Shown here: positions 45,715 to 53,496 of the stretch, one piece after another | How positions within the stretch are numbered: position 1 is the first letter of the stretch | Layout of the letters: every line of letters begins with the position of its first letter | Assembly (NCBI GenBank): GCA_049890295.1 | Contig: JBMHBP010000012.1 | Coordinates: forward strand, 31,499-95,498 | Direction: 5' to 3' | DNA length: 64,000 nt | Source: GCA-2862585 sp049890295 | GTDB taxonomy: Bacteria; Bacteroidota; Bacteroidia; Flavobacteriales; UBA7312 | Made by a program: the position numbers and the translations under genes | Notes under the pieces: generated by a model | Databases searched by the model: none | What the model saw: the letters and a program-made list of their open reading frames with translations, nothing else | What the model was told of the DNA's origin: nothing

Positions 45715-46500
45715 TTAGATAGCTAATATTTCAACCTCTACACGCCTATCGTATTTGGGGCCTTTACCAAGTGGGAATTGACCTTCAAAACCAATGTAAG
45801 ACAACCTAGATTCATCGACTCCTTTGAAAAGGAGATAGTCGAATATGCGTTTAGCTCTTCTAGCCGATAGTGTCATTTCGTTTGATGTAATATCGGAAAA
45901 GGTAAAATCTGCATCATAGATATGCCCTTGTATCTGAATAATCAAATTAGGGTTTTTGACTAATTCATCGTATAAAGTTTTCAATGTAGACATAGATTCA
46001 TCAAGCATGATATCATCACCACCCTTAAATAGAATTCCATTGAGTATGAATTTATCTCCTTTTTGAACTGATAGAGATGATGAAGTTTTATTTCCAATAT
46101 TGAATACTATATCTATACGTCTGTATTTTTCTAAATATAAATGTATTTGTTCTGTGTCCATAGATTGCCAATCTGGCTTATTACACCAATTAATTTGCCT
46201 TAGTTCTTGATTATTAAATACTTTTTTTAATTTATTTTTAATATAATTCGACCGCTTTTTAGAAAGATTTAGTTCAATTTCTTCGTGCTCAATTTCGTCA
46301 CAATAGCCCAATACCTCAATTTTTATAACCTTATTGTATTTGGACACCTCATATATATAATTTTCAAACTTCTTAAACTCCTCAGCACTTAGTATACTTT
46401 GATTGACATCAAAATAAACAGAGTGACTGAAGGAATTTAAGGCTTGAATTTTTAAACCAAAAAGAAGTAAAATAGATAATGTCCAAATTTTAATTTTCAT
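45715..46500 (-). CDS. Exported protein with two tandem OmpA-like domains
   Basis: A 261-residue protein from the ATG at 46500 (signal MKIKIWTLSILLLFGLKIQA). The first half, SHSVYFDVNQSILSAEEF onward, reads as an OmpA C-terminal-like domain; the second half, ILNGILFKGGDDIMLDESM to YDRRVEVEILAI, reads as another with the usual YIGFEGQFPLG end region. Such domains bind peptidoglycan. Two in one chain without a membrane barrel suggests a periplasmic peptidoglycan-associated factor. It lies 42 bases upstream of ruvB on the same strand, possibly in the same transcript. Confidence 0.75.
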   Translation of the reverse strand: MKIKIWTLSILLLFGLKIQALNSFSHSVYFDVNQSILSAEEFKKFENYIYEVSKYNKVIKIEVLGYCDEIEHEEIELNLSKKRSNYIKNKLKKVFNNQELRQINWCNKPDWQSMDTEQIHLYLEKYRRIDIVFNIGNKTSSSLSVQKGDKFILNGILFKGGDDIMLDESMSTLKTLYDELVKNPNLIIQIQGHIYDADFTFSDITSNEMTLSARRAKRIFDYLLFKGVDESRLSYIGFEGQFPLGKGPKYDRRVEVEILAI

Positions 46501-46872
46501 AGGCACACAAGTTTTATAAAAATAGGTTAGTGTGCTTTATTATACGCAAAAGCTAAAGGTTTCGTTACTTAAGATTAGTATTTACTTCATTTATAACTTA
46601 AAATCTAATTCATAGGTTTAAATTAATTTGTTCTTCTTATACATCGGCATTAGTAAAAGTATAAGTATACTTATAGATACTCTCGATAGAATCCTCTAGT
46701 GTATAAATCTCTTCTTCCCTAATTGAACGCAAGACATCCATCATTTAATTCAGTTCCATGCCTTACGGACAAAGTATCTGAAAAGTAATATGAACTAAAT
46801 CTATATATTAAATATTGGGAGATTTTAATGATAAAAAATTACCCACCAACTTGTATTAAAAAATCATTAAAT
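46501..46872. other. Intergenic region between the OmpA-domain gene and the coxA terminator
   Basis: This AT-rich stretch has no recognisable gene. It holds a 16-base perfect palindrome (TATAAGTATACTTATA, 46660-46675) and, on the minus strand, a possible 35-codon frame (46637-46744, starting MMDVLRSIREEE) of doubtful reality. Neither gives a clear functional hint. Confidence 0.3.
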
Positions 46873-46898
46873 AAAAAAACCCCACTTTCCGGTGAGGT
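46873..46898 (-). terminator. Terminator of the ACIII-cytochrome oxidase operon
   Basis: On the minus strand a CCTCAC-CGGAAA-GTGGGG hairpin (one G-U pair) with an extra A-T closing pair is followed by a run of seven T. It lies 29 bases after the coxA stop, the last gene of the act-cox operon. Confidence 0.85.
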
Positions 46899-46926
46899 CT
46901 TTATACAAACTGACTAAAATCAGTTC

Positions 46927-48693
46927 TTAATGATCTTCTTCGCCATCTTTAAGGGGAACAACCTGAGGAACAAAGTCTTCATCTGCTCCTGGCTTACTGT
47001 AATCGTAGGCCCAACGATGTACTGTAGGTAGTTCACCTGGCCAGTTACCATGAATTCTATCATGTGTTGGTGTAGTCCACTCTAAAGTGTTTGAACGCCA
47101 TGGATTCTTTGGTGCATTTTTACCTCTGTAAATACTATAGAAGAAGTTAAAGAAGAAAAAGATTTGTGCAACAGCACCTGTGATGGCAAAGACAGTTACT
47201 AATTCGTTAATCTCAACTAAGCCATCGAACATTGGGAAGGCTGTGTTGGAATAATAACGTCTGGGCACACCTGCCATACCTATAAAGTGCATTGGATAGA
47301 ATACACCATAGGCTGAGATAAATGTTATCCAAAAATGGACGTAGCCTAAGTTTTTATTCATCATCTTTCCGTACATCTTGGGGAACCAATGGTAAATACC
47401 TGCAAACATCCCAAAGATTGCTGATAATCCCATTACGATGTGGAAGTGAGCAACCACAAAGTAGGTATCGTGAACATTAATATCTAAAGCACTATCTCCT
47501 AAAATTAAACCTGTCAATCCACCTGAAATAAAGGTTGAAACTAAACCAATTGAAAAGAGCATAGCTGGTGTAAACTGTATATTTCCTTTCCATAAAGTAG
47601 TCAAGTAGTTGAATACTTTTACAGCTGAAGGAATTGCAATTAAAAGAGTAGTAAACGTAAATACAGACCCTAAGAAAGGATTCATACCAGTCATAAACAT
47701 ATGGTGACCCCAAACGATAAAGGATAAAAACCCAATGGCTAAAATAGAACCTACCATAGCTCTATAACCAAAGATTGGTTTTCTAGAGTTGGTTGATACT
47801 ACTTCTGAGGTAATGCCTAATGCTGGTAGTAATACTATATATACCTCTGGGTGACCTAAGAACCAGAATAAGTGTTGGAATAGAATCGGCGAACCACCTG
47901 TTTGTGTTAGCATTTCACCTTGAATCATAATGTCCGCTAAATAGAATGCCGTTCCAAAACTCCTATCAAAAATCAATAGTAAAGCGGCTGACAATAAAAC
48001 TGGGAATGATAATACCCCTAATATTGCCGTTACTAAAAAGGCCCACATAGTAAGTGGAAGACGTGTCATTGATAAACCTTTAGTTCTTAAGTTAAGAATG
48101 GTTACTATATAGTTCAATCCACCAAGTAGTGAAGAAACAATAAATAGAGCCATACTTACTAGCCATAAAGTCATCCCAAGTCCAGAACCTGGCATAGCTT
48201 GCGGTAATGCACTCAAAGGTGGATAAATAGTCCATCCAGCTGCTGCCGGTCCTGATGTAACAAATAGTGAAATTACCATTACTACTGAGGAAAGGAAGAA
48301 GAACCAATAAGATAACATATTTATAAATCCTGAGGCCATGTCTCTGGCTCCAATTTGAAATGGAATAAGTAGGTTAAAGAAAGTACCACTTAATCCTCCA
48401 GTCAATACAAAGAATACCATTATCGTACCGTGGATTGTCACTAAGGCTAGATATATATTTGGGTCCATGACACCATCTGGTGCCCACTTTCCAAGGAAGG
48501 TTTCTAGGATGGGATATCCTTCTGCCGGCCATGCCAATTGTAATCTAAAAAATACCGACATTAAAATAGCGATTACACCCATTACCATTGCCGTAATTAG
48601 AAATTGTTTGGCAATCATTTTATGATCAGTACTAAAAACGTACTTTGTAATGAATGTTTCTTCGTGGTGGTGGTGTTCGTTGTGTTCTGACAT
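46927..48693 (-). CDS. coxA: Cytochrome c oxidase subunit I
   Basis: A 588-residue heme-copper oxidase core with about twelve helices. The CuB/heme a3 ligands and the cross-linked tyrosine are in FWFLGHPEVYIVLLPALG, and the second ligand block is VHDTYFVVAHFHIVMGL; the K-channel and other motifs are intact. It also has a His-rich N-terminus (NEHHHHEE). It reduces oxygen to water and pumps protons in the inner membrane. It follows coxB after 21 bases and ends the operon. Confidence 0.96.
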   Translation of the reverse strand: MSEHNEHHHHEETFITKYVFSTDHKMIAKQFLITAMVMGVIAILMSVFFRLQLAWPAEGYPILETFLGKWAPDGVMDPNIYLALVTIHGTIMVFFVLTGGLSGTFFNLLIPFQIGARDMASGFINMLSYWFFFLSSVVMVISLFVTSGPAAAGWTIYPPLSALPQAMPGSGLGMTLWLVSMALFIVSSLLGGLNYIVTILNLRTKGLSMTRLPLTMWAFLVTAILGVLSFPVLLSAALLLIFDRSFGTAFYLADIMIQGEMLTQTGGSPILFQHLFWFLGHPEVYIVLLPALGITSEVVSTNSRKPIFGYRAMVGSILAIGFLSFIVWGHHMFMTGMNPFLGSVFTFTTLLIAIPSAVKVFNYLTTLWKGNIQFTPAMLFSIGLVSTFISGGLTGLILGDSALDINVHDTYFVVAHFHIVMGLSAIFGMFAGIYHWFPKMYGKMMNKNLGYVHFWITFISAYGVFYPMHFIGMAGVPRRYYSNTAFPMFDGLVEINELVTVFAITGAVAQIFFFFNFFYSIYRGKNAPKNPWRSNTLEWTTPTHDRIHGNWPGELPTVHRWAYDYSKPGADEDFVPQVVPLKDGEEDH

Positions 48694-48714
48694 CTTTATC
48701 TAAAATCTAAATAA

Positions 48715-49749
48715 TTAGTTTGCACTTACTAAAGTTTTGAAGGTATCTTGTTCTTTAAGCCAAGCATCATATTCTTCTTGGGTTTCAACGATTACCTTAA
48801 TCTGCATATTGTAGTGTGCAGAGCCACAGATTTTGTTACATAACATAACATAATCAAATTCTGCTGGGCCTTCGCCACGTTTGGCTCTAGCCTCATTAAC
48901 ATAAGCCATACGTTCTATCATTTCAGGATCTTCTCTCATCTCCTTGGTAGTTTTGGTAGGTGTAAAAGAAAATTGAGTACTCATTCCTGGCACACAATTC
49001 ATCTGAACATTAAAGTGTGGCATATACGCTGAGTGAATGACATCTTGTGAGCGAAACTTCATAAGCACTTGCTTATTTACTGGCAGGTGAATTTCTCTAA
49101 CAACAATATCATCATGAGATAGGCTATCGGTCACATCAACACCTAAGGTGTTTACGCCTCCAATAAGCGTGTAATGGGCTTTTCCTAATTGGTTGTCGTC
49201 TCCAGCATATCGGGCTGTCCAGTTAAATTGTTGAGCATATACTTCCATTACGAATGCGTCGGATGTATCAGGCACCATTGTTTTGTTCCAAGTGTTAAGA
49301 CCAAAGAGTATTAAACCTGTTAAAACTATAGCAGGTACAGAAGTCCATAACAACTCTAATTTGTTATTGTGTGTTTGGAACAAAGCCTTATTTCCTTTTC
49401 TACCTCTGTATTTGTAAGTGAAAACAAATAACAAGGTTTGTGTAATAAAGAAAGTAATTAGAATGAGTACCATGGTGGTATCCCAAAGTAATTTAATTCC
49501 TTCACCATGAACGCTTACTGGATCTGGTAAGACTAAGTGCCCCCATAACTTAAAAGAGTATGCTACAAAGGCTGTAAAACCTAGACCAACAATTAACATC
49601 GCTAAAGCGTTGTACCGGTTATCTTGATCTGAAGTCACTTCTTGAGCATCAGTTCCTTTTAACTTAGTGGCTATTTCGATAATCCGTACAATTTGTACGA
49701 TACCAACTATTGTAAGGGCAATGATTAAAAAGCTTAAAAAAGTAGTCAT
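48715..49749 (-). CDS. coxB: Cytochrome c oxidase subunit II
   Basis: A 344-residue protein with three hydrophobic segments in the first ~150 residues (the extra first one being a Bacteroidetes variant) and a soluble CuA domain. CuA ligands are visible in LCNKICGSAHYNM (C304, C308, H312, M315) and in IHSAYMPHF (histidine near 260). The aromatic entry for electrons is in QQFNWTARYAG. It takes electrons from cytochrome c. No fused heme c domain is present. It lies 35 bases after actF. Confidence 0.95.
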   Translation of the reverse strand: MTTFLSFLIIALTIVGIVQIVRIIEIATKLKGTDAQEVTSDQDNRYNALAMLIVGLGFTAFVAYSFKLWGHLVLPDPVSVHGEGIKLLWDTTMVLILITFFITQTLLFVFTYKYRGRKGNKALFQTHNNKLELLWTSVPAIVLTGLILFGLNTWNKTMVPDTSDAFVMEVYAQQFNWTARYAGDDNQLGKAHYTLIGGVNTLGVDVTDSLSHDDIVVREIHLPVNKQVLMKFRSQDVIHSAYMPHFNVQMNCVPGMSTQFSFTPTKTTKEMREDPEMIERMAYVNEARAKRGEGPAEFDYVMLCNKICGSAHYNMQIKVIVETQEEYDAWLKEQDTFKTLVSAN

Positions 49750-49784
49750 TTTCGCTTATCCGTTTTTTTGGTTATAAATATCTA

Positions 49785-50963
49785 TTAAATATGATGGTGA
49801 ATACTTTCATCCGCAAATGGGTGATTTTTCACAAATAATGGTGCTTTTGTTAGTGCTTTATTAATGATTAACAAGAATAAACCTAAGAAGCCTGCAAACA
49901 TTCCTATTTCAGTAAAACCTATATGCCAATGTTCTTTTAGTACACCTGGAATAATCATCAAATATACATTACACCAATGGCCTATTAGTACAATGACTCC
50001 TACAGTCATTATGTAGCCAAAATTTCGCTTACTATCTCTGCTCATTAATAATAGCAGTGGGAATATAAAGTTTATGACCGATGTTATCCAGAATAGGAAA
50101 TTGTAGTTATCCCAACGTGCCATGTAGTATGTTACTTCTTCAGGTATGTTGGAGTACCATATTAACATAAATTGAGAAAACCACATATAAGTCCAAAGTA
50201 TACTGAAGGCGAAAATCCATTTGCCTAAATCATGAATATGATTTTCATTTACAAATTCTAAATAACCTTTACGCTTCAGTATTATAGCTGTCATTGCAAT
50301 AACTGTAAAACCTGTAACACCCATTGAAGAGAAAACAAACCAACCAAATAAGGTGCTAAACCAGTGAGTGTCAATTGACATTATCCAGTCCCAAGCCATC
50401 ATTGAAGAAGTGTATCCAAAAAAGGCTACAAATATCGCAGAGACAGTAATACTCTTTTTATAATGACTCAATCCGCCCTCAGTATCTTCTTTTCTTGAAA
50501 GTGCTATTAAACGCTTAGCAGCGTACCACCATCCAAGAATATAAGCAGCAGCTCTGATAAAGAAAAAGGGGAAATTTAAGTAGGCTTCTTTTCCAGCAAT
50601 AATTGGGTCGTAGTGTGAATCATTAGGATCCATAATGCCTTCTGCCATCCAGTGCCATATGTGATTCCAATGTAATTTACCTGCTATAATTATCAATAAC
50701 ATGATAATACCACCTACTAAAAAGTAGGATGTGATGCCTTCAGCTACTCGCTTGAACGGGGTGGCCCAGGCCGCTTCAGAAATATACTGAAGTGCTATAA
50801 AAAAGATAGCAAATGCAGAAATGGCTAAAAAGAAATAATTATTGACCATAAGGCTCGGCCAAGCTCTATGAGAATCATTAATAAAACCAAAAATTACCGC
50901 TAAAATTCCAATAGCCATTAGTGCATAGGAAATAAGCTTTGTGTTTTTTGAAACTGTATACAT
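49785..50963 (-). CDS. actF: Alternative complex III, quinone-binding subunit ActF
   Basis: A 392-residue integral membrane protein with about ten helices. Conserved histidines sit in GKLHWNHIWHWMAEGIMDPNDSHY-like residues near 95 and in the WDWIMSIDTHWFSTLFGWFVF block. It is related to ActC and forms part of the membrane core of ACIII, where quinol may be oxidised. It lies 27 bases after actE in the full actABCDEF order. Confidence 0.9.
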   Translation of the reverse strand: MYTVSKNTKLISYALMAIGILAVIFGFINDSHRAWPSLMVNNYFFLAISAFAIFFIALQYISEAAWATPFKRVAEGITSYFLVGGIIMLLIIIAGKLHWNHIWHWMAEGIMDPNDSHYDPIIAGKEAYLNFPFFFIRAAAYILGWWYAAKRLIALSRKEDTEGGLSHYKKSITVSAIFVAFFGYTSSMMAWDWIMSIDTHWFSTLFGWFVFSSMGVTGFTVIAMTAIILKRKGYLEFVNENHIHDLGKWIFAFSILWTYMWFSQFMLIWYSNIPEEVTYYMARWDNYNFLFWITSVINFIFPLLLLMSRDSKRNFGYIMTVGVIVLIGHWCNVYLMIIPGVLKEHWHIGFTEIGMFAGFLGLFLLIINKALTKAPLFVKNHPFADESIHHHI

Positions 50964-50990
50964 AAAACAGTGGGTTTAATTTGTATATAA

Positions 50991-51584
50991 TTAGTTATCT
51001 TTTTTTTGTAGTTCTTGTACGTACATTGTTAGCAACCACCTTTCCTCATCATTAACCTGAGAGTTATGTGGTCCCATAGCGTTTAAGCCGTGATATATCG
51101 CATGGTAAATGTTTCCTGCTTTTAACTCACTCATTGTTTTACCAGTTCGACGAATCATAACATCATCTGAGTAGCTAGGAATTGCACCGTAAACTGGGTG
51201 GGAAATACTTCCTTTACCATCTCCATTTTTACCATGACAGTGTGCACAAAACATACCATATAGTTGCTTACCTTTATCTAAGTTAGATTCGTTTGCATCA
51301 AATGGGTTATTCAATTCTTTTCCAGCTAATAAATAATCTTCTACCGAATTCTCATAATCGAAACTTACAAAGCCTCTTGGCTGCGTCCCAGAGACTGGTT
51401 TTCTTGCATTCAAACTGTCCGTAAAATAGGTATTAGAGCCATAAATTTCTAAAGATGGTGAACGATACATATCAGGCATAAACTCATACCCTGTTTTATC
51501 TTCATCATAGTTTGAACATGATGAAAGAAATACTAACACTATAAGTGGTAATGTTAATAGAACGTTTAATTTACCTTTTTTCAT
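50991..51584 (-). CDS. actE: Alternative complex III, monoheme cytochrome c lipoprotein ActE
   Basis: A 197-residue lipoprotein (lipid cysteine 23 in LVFLSSC) with a single c-type heme site, MFCAHCHGKNGDG (C113, C116, H117), and the sixth-ligand methionine probably in GLNAMGPHNS. ActE is thought to hand electrons out of ACIII to the oxidase. Gap to actD is one base. Confidence 0.92.
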   Translation of the reverse strand: MKKGKLNVLLTLPLIVLVFLSSCSNYDEDKTGYEFMPDMYRSPSLEIYGSNTYFTDSLNARKPVSGTQPRGFVSFDYENSVEDYLLAGKELNNPFDANESNLDKGKQLYGMFCAHCHGKNGDGKGSISHPVYGAIPSYSDDVMIRRTGKTMSELKAGNIYHAIYHGLNAMGPHNSQVNDEERWLLTMYVQELQKKDN

Positions 51585-51585
51585 T

Positions 51586-52107
51586 TTAAGCGATTTCTTT
51601 TACATTAATTTCGGTAGCTCCTGTTTTCTTTAATAAATCACTAACTACCTTTTCATTTTCTGTTTCTATTTCGACTAAAAACTTATCGTCTGTTGTTCTG
51701 GGGTCTGGACTAGTGGTAGTTTGACCTGGAAATAATTTGGACTTGAAAAAATAGGTGATTACCATTAAATGTGCTGCAAAAAGTACTGTCATCTCAAAAA
51801 TAATAGGTACAAATGCAGGCATATTAAGGTAATAGGCAAAACTAGGCTTTCCTCCAATGTTTTGAGGCCAATCTAATATCATGATGTAGTAGGTCATAGA
51901 TATCGCAACTATACAACCTATTGCTCCATAGATAAAGGCTGCAACAGCTAGACGCGTTCGCTCCAATCCTAATACATGGTCAAGACCATGAACTGGAAAT
52001 GGGGTATAAACATCTTTAATAGAAATATCATTTGATCGTACTTCTTTTATACTATTTAAAAGTACTTCATCATCATCAAATATTCCGTAAATGACTTTCT
52101 TACTCAT
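51586..52107 (-). CDS. actD: Alternative complex III subunit ActD (DUF3341)
   Basis: A 173-residue protein with two membrane helices (about 53-75 and 99-119) and the DUF3341 start VIYGIFDDDEVLLNSIKEVR, then YTPFPVHGLDHVLGL. It anchors the peripheral part of ACIII and has no cofactor. It lies between actC and actE at five-base and one-base gaps. Confidence 0.9.
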   Translation of the reverse strand: MSKKVIYGIFDDDEVLLNSIKEVRSNDISIKDVYTPFPVHGLDHVLGLERTRLAVAAFIYGAIGCIVAISMTYYIMILDWPQNIGGKPSFAYYLNMPAFVPIIFEMTVLFAAHLMVITYFFKSKLFPGQTTTSPDPRTTDDKFLVEIETENEKVVSDLLKKTGATEINVKEIA

Positions 52108-52112
52108 GTCTT

Positions 52113-53486
52113 TTACTTTTTATATTGTTCGCTAGAAGATTTTACTATTGTTTTCAATTCGGCTTGTGCAATAACCGGGAAAGTTCGTGAGTACAACAAA
52201 AAGAGTACAAAGAAAAAACCAATTGATCCGACAAATATTCCTATATCTACAAAAGTTGGTGAGAACATACTCCAACTAGAAGGAAGATAATCCCTGTGTA
52301 AGGAGGTAACGATAATGACAAATCGTTCAAACCACATTCCAATATTAACGAATAGAGCTAGAATAAAAGTAAATACAATGTTTCTTCTAAGTTTTTTAAA
52401 CCACATTAATTGAGGTGATATCACATTACATGTCATCATACTCCAATATGCCCACCAGTAAGGACCAGTAGCCCTATTAAGAAAGGCATATTGCTCAAAT
52501 TCAACACCTGAATACCATGCCATGAAGAGTTCAGTAAGGTAAGCGATACCTACTAAATTACCTGTTAACATGATAACTATATTCATATATTCTACATGCT
52601 TAACCGTTATATATGCTTCTAAACCCACTACTTTTCTCATGACAAGTAGTAAGGTTTGTACCATTGCAAAACCTGAGAATACCGCACCAGCAACAAAGTA
52701 AGGAGGAAATATTGTGGTATGCCAACCAGGTATAACTGAAGTAGCAAAGTCAAACGATACAATAGAGTGTACAGAGAATACTAATGGAGTTGCTAATCCA
52801 GCTAAAACAAGTGAAACTTCTTCAAATCGTTGCCAATCCTTAGCTCTTCCAGTCCATCCAAACGATAAAGTAGTATAAATCTTTTTTCTCAATGGCCAGT
52901 ATTTTTCATTTATTTTATCTCTAATCATGGCAAAGTCAGGTATTAAACCAACATACCAGAAGACTAGTGACACCGAAAAGTAGGTAGAAATCGCAAATAC
53001 ATCCCATAATAATGGTGAATTGAAATTAACCCATAATGACCCAAAGTTGTTCGGAATTGGAAATACAAAGTAACCTAACCAGGGCCTTCCCATGTGTATA
53101 AGTGGAAACATAGCTGCTTGGACAACAGCAAATATGGTCATAGCTTCTGCAGATCGGTTGATGGATAGTCTCCATTTTTGTCTGAAAAGTAATAAAACCG
53201 CTGATATTAATGTACCTGCGTGACCTATACCAACCCACCACACAAAGTTGGTGATATCCCATGCCCAACCGATGGTTTTATTAAGTCCCCAAACTCCAAT
53301 TCCTGTACCAATAGTGTATCCTACAGATAGAATCCACCACACAAACAAAATTAGAGAAATTCCAAAAACTATCCACCACATTTTATTGGCTTTGGCAAGA
53401 ACCGGTTTTGCTACATCAACCGTGATATCATGATAACTTTTGTTACCTAATATTAATGGCTCTCTTATAGGGCTTTCTTTTTGCAT
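52113..53486 (-). CDS. actC: Alternative complex III, NrfD-like subunit ActC
   Basis: A 457-residue membrane protein with ten helices of the NrfD/PsrC type. Typical segments are WWVGIGHAGTLISAVLLLF, PLIHMGRPWLGYFVFPIP and FTGQ-like loop regions. It and ActF form the quinol-binding membrane core of ACIII. It follows actB by ten bases. Confidence 0.92.
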   Translation of the reverse strand: MQKESPIREPLILGNKSYHDITVDVAKPVLAKANKMWWIVFGISLILFVWWILSVGYTIGTGIGVWGLNKTIGWAWDITNFVWWVGIGHAGTLISAVLLLFRQKWRLSINRSAEAMTIFAVVQAAMFPLIHMGRPWLGYFVFPIPNNFGSLWVNFNSPLLWDVFAISTYFSVSLVFWYVGLIPDFAMIRDKINEKYWPLRKKIYTTLSFGWTGRAKDWQRFEEVSLVLAGLATPLVFSVHSIVSFDFATSVIPGWHTTIFPPYFVAGAVFSGFAMVQTLLLVMRKVVGLEAYITVKHVEYMNIVIMLTGNLVGIAYLTELFMAWYSGVEFEQYAFLNRATGPYWWAYWSMMTCNVISPQLMWFKKLRRNIVFTFILALFVNIGMWFERFVIIVTSLHRDYLPSSWSMFSPTFVDIGIFVGSIGFFFVLFLLYSRTFPVIAQAELKTIVKSSSEQYKK

Positions 53487-53496
53487 AATCTATAAA

